Assembly: GCA_012031475.1 (NCBI GenBank)
Contig: JAAUTJ010000089.1
Span: forward strand, 1-11,652
Source of the DNA: Leptolyngbyaceae cyanobacterium SM1_3_5
Lineage (GTDB): Bacteria > Cyanobacteriota > Cyanobacteriia > Elainellales > Elainellaceae
Direction of reading: 5' to 3'
Length of the DNA: 11,652 bases
Numbering within the stretch: position 1 is the first letter of the stretch; each line of letters begins with the position of its first letter. A program made the translations under genes and the position numbers. This document shows, piece by piece, positions 7,963 through 11,652 of this stretch. The notes below the pieces were generated by a model that was given only the letters and a program-made list of their open reading frames with translations, had not been told where the DNA came from and made no database searches.

Positions 7963-8108
7963 CAAGTAATCCCTCTAAAAATTTAGTGAAATCAGTGTTT
8001 GAGTCGCTCTGATCTCTAGAGTGCGATCGATTGCTGAAATTGCCATGAGTAAAGGCTGATAAGACAATAAGAATCTGTTGACTACTCGATGCAAAAAATA
8101 GATGCAAA

Positions 8109-8142
8109 AAACGGGTTTATAAAACCGTTTGTGTCAACGGTT
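8109..8142. repeat. Overlapping inverted repeats built on AACGG half-sites
   Basis: AACCGTT (8123-8129) and AACGGTT (8136-8142) are perfect seven-base arms with a six-base spacer. The left arm also pairs with AAACGG at 8109-8114 (right partner CCGTTT, 8125-8130). Read on the minus strand, the left hairpin is followed by a run of six T, so it could be a weak terminator for minus-strand transcription coming from the mobile-element relic. The 7-6-7 arrangement also resembles a dimeric operator about 150 bases upstream of the secreted-protein gene. Both readings are inference. Confidence 0.4.
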
Positions 8143-8215
8143 GAAAAATAAGATCTAATGAACTCCAGAGTTGAAAAACCAAACTAATGCCCTTTCGACC
8201 TAAACTGCAAGGGTG

Positions 8216-8258
8216 ATGCTAACTCAAACAGGCAGGTCGCCCTACCTGCTCGGCTCCA
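8216..8258 (-). ncRNA. Putative group II intron domain VI with branch-point A and 3' splice site
   Basis: Directly after domain V the minus strand forms a nine-base stem, GCAGGTAGG with CCTGCCTGT (two G-U pairs), closed by a GCGA loop. Below it CCGA pairs with UUG-A-G, leaving one unpaired A at 8224. A bulged A in this position is the lariat branch point in group II introns. Eight bases later the sequence reads ...GCAU, giving a 3' end at about 8216. The exact splice position is inferred. Confidence 0.55.
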
Positions 8259-8292
8259 GAACCGGACTTAAAACTTTCGCTTTATCCGGCTC
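8259..8292 (-). ncRNA. Group II intron domain V hairpin
   Basis: The minus strand folds as the catalytic domain V: a lower stem starting GAGCCGGA and closing TCCGGTTC, containing the catalytic AGC triad; a two-base AG bulge on the 3' side; an upper stem UAAAGC/GUUUUA; and a GAAA tetraloop. The length is exactly 34 bases. Compared with the common cyanobacterial form (GAGCCGUA...UACGGUUC as I remember it), one lower-stem U-A pair is replaced by G-C, a compensatory change that keeps the helix. Confidence 0.8.
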
Positions 8293-8322
8293 CTCAGTGA
8301 GTGGGTGAATGACAATCAGACT

Positions 8323-8469
8323 TCATCTTCCCTTTTGCCGTTTGAGCAGAAAAGCTTCTGTTCGTGAGATTCCAGGGAAACGACTGAGGCAGCTACTCCA
8401 GTAGATCCAATCCGCGTCAAAGGGAGAACGATGAGATTGGACTTTGACATGACTGGGATGGTTCCAAGG
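8323..8469 (-). pseudogene. Group II intron-encoded protein, C-terminal fragment
   Basis: The translated piece contains HPSHVKVQSHRSPFDADWIY, followed by WSSCLSRFPGISR and LLKRQKGR before a TGA. SPFDxDWxYWS and LLKRQKG(K/R) are the signature of intron-encoded proteins immediately before the HNH endonuclease CxxC motif; the HNH domain itself is gone. Because no stop intervenes, this fragment is read in the same frame as the preceding transposase tail, giving a chimeric 113-codon ORF (8664-8323) with no likely function. Confidence 0.7.
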
Positions 8470-8480
8470 ACTGGACAAAA
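8470..8480 (+). repeat. IS terminal inverted repeat (3' end of transposase gene)
   Basis: ACTGGACAAAA, immediately next to the last transposase codons; partner of the repeat at 8995-9005. Confidence 0.65.
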
Positions 8481-8992
8481 ATTGAAGAGCGTACAGAAAC
8501 TCATCGGCTTTCTGTTCGAGGTTAAGCACGATGTCTCGCAGATGATCGAAGCCATAGCGAAGGGTGCTTTTGGCTTTGCCCCCCTGCTTCTTGAGCTTGA
8601 GCGGCTTGATGATGTTGAACACGCACTTGCCAAACTGCCACTGCGTTCGGTCAAGCGAAAGCACTCTAGGCTGCTGGAATCTTCATCAGTGCCACAACCG
8701 TTTGAGCAATTTGGGCATAGTTAAGCTCGTAGTCGCGGAAGAAACGGTGTAGGCGCTTGATGTGCGAGTCGGTGTGTGCTTTGCCGCCAAATCCCGTTGC
8801 CAGTTCAGCAAAATTGACGGTTTTGACGCGCAACAGAGCAATGAGGAAGGCTGCCAGAAAGCTCAATCTTGCGCCATGCCAGGGCAAATAGGGACGCAAG
8901 GCGGCTTGAAGTCGAGTAACCTGGTGCAGGAGGGTTTTGGTGTTGGAATTGTGGTGATTCTGATCAAACCCTCTCCCAGTCTTCTTTTGCAA
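8470..8992 (-). pseudogene. IS4-type DDE transposase remnant (internal deletion plus frameshift)
   Basis: The N-terminal part (TTG 8992 to the TAG near 8666) contains LRPYLPWHGARLSFLAAFL, ALLRVKTVNFAELATGFG and HIKRLHRFFRDYELNYAQIA, typical of the N-terminal region of cyanobacterial IS4-family transposases. One extra base after MKIP moves the rest into the next frame, where VLSLDRTQWQFG, the segment with the first catalytic Asp, follows. At KCVFNII the sequence jumps to KPLKLKKQGGKAKSTLRYGFD, which belongs near the C-terminus; the second and third catalytic acids are in the missing middle. The tail FLYALQFLSS ends at the terminal repeat. No ATG is present near the expected start, another sign of decay. 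It is non-functional. Confidence 0.8.
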
Positions 8993-8994
8993 GC

Positions 8995-9005
8995 TTTTGT
9001 CCGGT
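8995..9005 (-). repeat. IS terminal inverted repeat (5' end of transposase gene)
   Basis: ACCGGACAAAA on the minus strand; one mismatch to the other end. Weaker similarity continues inward (TTG and AAG blocks). Confidence 0.65.
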
Positions 9006-9113
9006 ACTTAGAGGTTGGCAACAAACCGTTTCAATACCCAGAAGACCTGTTTGAATGTTCGCTCACAGCGATGGATATGCTAATCTGGTTCAGCGCAACC
9101 TTATTCTATCTTT

Positions 9114-10430
9114 ATGTCTCAAGCTGTTCCTCAAGTGTGTAGCTTGAATCAGATTTTGATCACAGAGGTTTTGTTCCGCCGCGTCCCCCGGTCTGTAAAC
9201 CTTGAGGCAGAGCATCATGCGCTGTTGACTCTAACCCAACAACTGGCAGAAAAACCTCAAATCCTACTTAAAAGTCTAGTGGGGTTAGCTGTCGAGTTGT
9301 GCAATGCTGGTTCCGCCGGAATTAGCATTCCAGAAGTGACGGCGAGCGGAGACGAAATTTTTCGCTGGGTAGCACTTGCTGGTAGGTATGCCAATGCCAC
9401 ACAGGCTCCACCTCGCTACTTCAGTCTTTGTGGACACTGTTTGGATCAACGAACGCCACAACTGTATGCCCAACCAGAGCGTTACTTCACATACTTTGAG
9501 TCAGTACACCCTAGGATGGTGGAGTGCTTAGTTGTCCCCCTGCTCGTCGGAGAACAAGCATTGGGCACGATTTGGGTCGTCTCGCATGAGCAGACCCGCC
9601 AGTTTGATTTAGAGGATGTGCGGGTCATGAGCAGCCTTGCCAAATTTACTGCTGCTGCGCTCAATCACACTCAGGCTCGGTATGCCGCAGAAATGGCGAT
9701 GATGCATGAGCAAGCTGCTCGCCAAGAAGCAGAACAAGCAACTCGTGCCAGAGATGAATTTTTGCAGCAGTCTCGCATGAGCTTCGGACACCACTCTCTA
9801 ACATTAAGATGGCGCTCCAACTGCTGAATTTGGTAACCAACCGGAGCGCCGTGAACAGTATCTACAAATTCTTCAGGCCGAGTGCGATCGCGAAATTGAG
9901 TTGATCGATGACTTGCTAAACTTGCAGCGATTAGAATCCGGGGCAGACCCCAGCGATCGATCGCCTGTGCAACTGCAAGCTTGGTTAGCTGCGATCGTGG
10001 AGCCGTTCATCTATCGATCTCAAGCTGCACAGCAATCTTTGCGGTTAGATCTGCCCTCAGATCTCCCGGTCTTCCTGATTGATCTTGAGATGTTGAAGCG
10101 AATTGTGACAGAGTTAGTCAATAATGCTTGCAAATATACTCCAGCAGGCCATGAGATCACGCTCAGGCTGAGGCTCACCCCAGACTGGCTCGTTTTGAGT
10201 GTGAGTAATACAGGCATTGAGATCCCTAAAGATGCGCTTCCACGTTTGTTTGAAAAGTTTTACCGAGTGCCCGATGCTGCGGTTGCTCAGCAAACGGGCA
10301 CTGGGCTAGGCCTTGCACTGGTGCAGCAGCTTGTAAAGCGACTAGAAGGCCGCATTCGCGTCACGAGCCAACAAAACTTAACGACTTTGACCGTTGACCT
10401 GCCCAGACTTGAAGCAGAAGATTCGCCTAA
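9114..10430 (+). pseudogene. GAF-domain sensor histidine kinase, two frameshifts around the H-box
   Basis: From the ATG at 9114 a GAF domain (about residues 30-190: RYFSLCGHCLDQRTPQLY, MVECLVVPLLVGEQALGTIW, EDVRVMSSLAKFTAAAL) is followed by a charged linker (EQAARQEAEQATRARDEFL). The HisKA box then lies in the next frame: AAVSHELRTPLSNIKMALQL (H-box at 9776-9778), after one missing G near 9764. A second missing base near 9825 returns the sequence to the third frame: EFGNQPERREQYLQILQAECD, then IELIDDLLNLQRLESG, N-box ELVNNACKYT, G1-like VSNTGIEIP, F-box LFEKFYR and G2 GTGLGLAL. The predicted cytoplasmic kinase has about 440 residues. As read, the last frame runs to a TGA at 10575 and overlaps the convergent gene; the tail after LPRLEAED is not kinase-like, and the natural end may be the TAA at 10428. 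No ribosome-binding site is visible before 9114, and the IS relic lies 108 bases upstream, so the N-terminus may be truncated. No partner regulator is adjacent. Confidence 0.82.
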
Positions 10431-10447
10431 TGACTCTAGGTTCTACT

Positions 10448-10469
10448 ATTCGCGAATGAGCGCTCGTTC
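10448..10469. repeat. Two overlapping palindromes between converging genes
   Basis: ATTCGCGAAT (10448-10457) is a perfect ten-base palindrome. GAATGAGCGCTCGTTC (10454-10469) is a 16-base inverted repeat with one pair reduced to G-U in RNA. They sit between the likely ends of the GAF kinase and the convergent CADD-like gene and could act as a bidirectional terminator, though no T-run follows on either strand. Confidence 0.35.
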
Positions 10470-10520
10470 AGTGCGAGATCGCGGCTTGTCAGCTTCGCGA
10501 TTTGAACTGTTTGATTCCAC

Positions 10521-11377
10521 CTACCAAGCAGCTCTTGCTCCCACGAGTTCAGCCTGGGTGAGCAGACACATCTGAGCGTCCCAGAATTCGACCCACAAAT
10601 CGCAGTAGTGTTCACAGAGGTGAGCAATTTGGTCATATCGATCCGGTGTGAGCGCCTGCATGAGTACATACCAGAGGTCGTCTTCATGCGTGTCATCATC
10701 CGCATTTGCCTGAAGATCGTCACTCGTGCCGTGACAGACGTAATAACCCAATTCCACTGTGACACCGACGGTTCTAGCATTCTCGCGTAGCGGGGCACTG
10801 AACAAAACAACTTCCTCTTCTGCAACAGCTAACAAGCTCGCTACGGCTCTCAAGTCGAAGTAGCTCGCTTCAAGAAACTGGCGAACGCGATCGGCGATCG
10901 CGGAAGGTTGATAGGCGAGCCGGTCTTCAAAACTGATGCCGAGTTCACTGAGGACTTGCTCAAACAGTGGGTAGTGCGCGTTGGCTGGGTTGCCTCGGTA
11001 GTAGCCTGTGGCATCCGCACCGGGCTGAAAGCCAAATTCGTCTAGATTGTTCAACGTCAGCAGGAAGCGAGCGGCCATCTTGCTGCCTGGGCTTAAGCGT
11101 GGCTCTATCTGACGGGTTTGGTATTGCGCCATCAACAAGGCGTCTGTAAAGCTTTGCACAATGGCATGGCGATACTCCAGATGAATCTGCTGGATCTGCG
11201 CTCGATTGAAACTGCTTTGATTGAGCGCGGAAATGGCAGGGTGAGAAGCGACCGGATGCTGCTGCAAGCGTTGACGCAAATCTGCAACAAAGCGCTCATT
11301 GTCTGCCCACAACGTCGCAGGGACTGAAGCTTTGATGGCGCGATCGCAAGTTGACGGGGATGGTCGAGAACTCTCAT
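10521..11377 (-). CDS. Haem-oxygenase/TenA-fold protein, CADD-like (DUF3865-type), probable diiron family
   Basis: An all-helical protein. Recognisable blocks in order: LWADNERFVADLRQRLQQH, IHLEYRHAIVQSFTDALLMA, AARFLLTLNNLDEFGF, NAHYPLFEQVLSELGI, VASLLAVAEEEVVLFSAPLR, TVELGYYVCHG, DDDTHEDDLWYVLMQALTP and EHYCDLWVEFWDAQ. Spaced Glu/His/Asp residues (EYRHA, AHYP, AEEE, DDDTHEDD) suit a haem-oxygenase-like di-metal oxidase, and the whole resembles the cyanobacterial CADD-like family; chlamydial CADD makes p-aminobenzoate, but that activity cannot be assumed here. The open frame extends upstream to a TTG at 11528, but its first 60-odd residues look non-coding. The ATG at 11377 in the neighbouring frame has AGGAG ten bases upstream, a promoter before it, and reads MRVLDHPRQLAIAPSK; restoring one A in the run near 11333 joins it to KASVPATLWADNE, giving about 285 residues. 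The gene stands alone, convergent with the GAF kinase. Confidence 0.65.
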
Positions 11378-11406
11378 GAACTTGTCTACTCCTGTTTGCT
11401 GGTTTA

Positions 11407-11437
11407 TTGATACCACAGGACAACCGCATTTTGTCAA
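11407..11437 (-). promoter_or_regulatory. Candidate sigma70-type promoter of the CADD-like gene
   Basis: On the minus strand TTGACA (11437-11432) matches the -35 consensus exactly and TATCAA (11412-11407) resembles a -10 box, with a 19-base spacer, slightly long. Transcription would start near 11400, just before the AGGAG and the ATG at 11377 and well inside the longer ORF, which argues against the 11528 start. Confidence 0.45.
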
Positions 11438-11446
11438 TAAAGCACA

Positions 11447-11476
11447 AGGCTTTAAAGCCTACTGAGAAAATTCTCA
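11447..11476. repeat. Tandem palindromes upstream of the CADD-like promoter
   Basis: AGGCTTTAAAGCCT (11447-11460) is a perfect 14-base palindrome. Two bases on, TGAGAA-AA-TTCTCA (11463-11476) has perfect six-base arms. They lie about 10 and 26 bases upstream of the -35 box, where activator dimers commonly bind. The binding protein is unknown. Confidence 0.5.
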
Positions 11477-11622
11477 CGATGCTTGCCTGGTTGAAAATTG
11501 CATTCTCTAGAGGTAGCGAAGCAATCAAGGCAAACGCGATCGATAGGGTCTGGTGAGCTTAGATGCGTTTGTTCTAATTGATACTATACAAACAACTCAA
11601 TTGCTCAATTTGTAGCGAATAA

Positions 11623-11647
11623 CACGCTTTAAGAGTCTTCTAGCGTG
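11623..11647. repeat. Inverted repeat CACGCT/AGCGTG at the window end
   Basis: Six-base arms with a 13-base loop, followed by TGTTT on the plus strand. It may be a terminator of a gene outside the window or part of a regulatory region. The stretch 11438-11652 otherwise holds no gene that I can see. Confidence 0.3.
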
Positions 11648-11652
11648 TGTTT

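Larger units (their letters stand above)
8216..8469 (-). mobile_element. Group II intron 3' remnant (maturase C-terminal fragment, domains V and VI)
   Basis: On the minus strand a fragment of an intron-encoded protein (8469-8323) runs into a canonical 34-base domain V (8292-8259) and a domain VI-like stem with a bulged A. The intron 3' end would be near 8216, eight bases after the bulged A and ending in AU, as expected for group II introns. Everything 5' of the maturase C-terminus (domains I-III, reverse transcriptase, most of the X domain) is missing; the IS4-type relic begins exactly at that point. In this lineage the protein's last codons overlap domain V; restoring one frame here also gives TEEPDKAKVLSPVLEPSR through domain V, which supports the assignment. 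It cannot splice or move by itself. Confidence 0.75.
8470..9005 (-). mobile_element. IS4-family insertion sequence, internally deleted, terminal repeats kept
   Basis: Bounded by ACTGGACAAAA (8470-8480) and, inverted, ACCGGACAAAA (9005-8995), matching at 10 of 11 positions. The 536 bases between them contain only the N-terminal and C-terminal parts of a DDE transposase, so about 200 codons have been lost. No target-site duplication is visible in the flanks. One side abuts the group II intron protein fragment, the other lies about 108 bases before the GAF kinase start. With both ends intact it could in principle be mobilised in trans by a full-length relative, as a non-autonomous element. Confidence 0.75.

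Noticed and set aside
7862..8107. 81-codon minus-strand ORF overlapping the secreted protein
   Set aside because: It reads the signal-peptide gene out of frame; the Ser/Cys-rich tail is typical of a shadow frame.
8087..8112. Tandem GATGCAAAAAA copies considered as a repeat array
   Set aside because: Only two copies of about ten bases; not an array and not CRISPR-like.
8323..8664. 113-codon minus-strand ORF considered as a novel gene
   Set aside because: It is a chance fusion of the transposase C-terminus and the group II intron protein fragment, with terminal-repeat sequence at the junction.
8762..9142. 126-codon plus-strand ORF across the IS and the kinase start
   Set aside because: It is antisense to the clear transposase sequence and has no protein character of its own.
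1..11652. CRISPR arrays, tRNA or rRNA genes, defence or toxin-antitoxin modules
   Set aside because: No regularly spaced repeats, no cloverleaf-like T-loop/anticodon pairs and no recognisable cas, restriction or toxin motifs were seen by eye.

Overview
The window looks like chromosomal DNA from a cyanobacterium, probably a filamentous one. CGATCG and GCGATCGC (HIP1-type) octamers are scattered through coding and non-coding DNA on both strands. Several genes resemble families I know mainly from cyanobacteria: a DUF2721 membrane protein, a small secreted protein, GAF and PAS histidine kinases, and a haem-oxygenase-like CADD-like protein. There are no rRNA or tRNA genes.

Layout. 1-1088 (+) is the 3' part of a class I flavin disulfide oxidoreductase broken by two frameshifts. 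1149-1633 (+) is a frameshifted DUF2721 membrane protein, followed by a 131-aa membrane protein (1663-2058, +). A minus-strand block then reads, in transcription order, a 59-aa ORF (4919-4740), a Crp/Fnr-type regulator (4710-4096) and a GAF-PAS NtrB-like histidine kinase (3970/3824-2208). 4920-5435 is a gap carrying small repeats. 5436-7557 (+) is a two-component operon: a membrane HAMP histidine kinase overlapping by 4 nt an OmpR/PhoB-type response regulator, which has one frameshift. A small secreted protein (7962-7612, -) is convergent with it.

8216-9005 (-) is a nested mobile-element graveyard. It holds the 3' end of a group II intron, with a structurally intact domain V and a plausible domain VI, and next to it an IS4-type element that kept both terminal inverted repeats but lost the middle of its transposase. 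9114-10430 (+) is a GAF histidine kinase with two frameshifts around its H-box. 11377-10521 (-) is a CADD-like/haem-oxygenase-fold protein with a visible promoter, a Shine-Dalgarno site and two tandem palindromes upstream.

The most pervasive unusual signal is that six otherwise well-conserved genes need a single-base correction to restore full family alignment, eight corrections in all. Every one of the eight is a missing base, mostly in a short homopolymer. This fits a systematic indel error in the assembly at least as well as real gene decay, and it should be settled before any of these genes is called a pseudogene. The other real finds are the composite group II intron/IS relic and the operator-like palindromes. 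I do not see a clear new defence or biosynthetic system. Functionally the window is a sensory and regulatory neighbourhood: three histidine kinases, one response regulator and one Crp-like factor.
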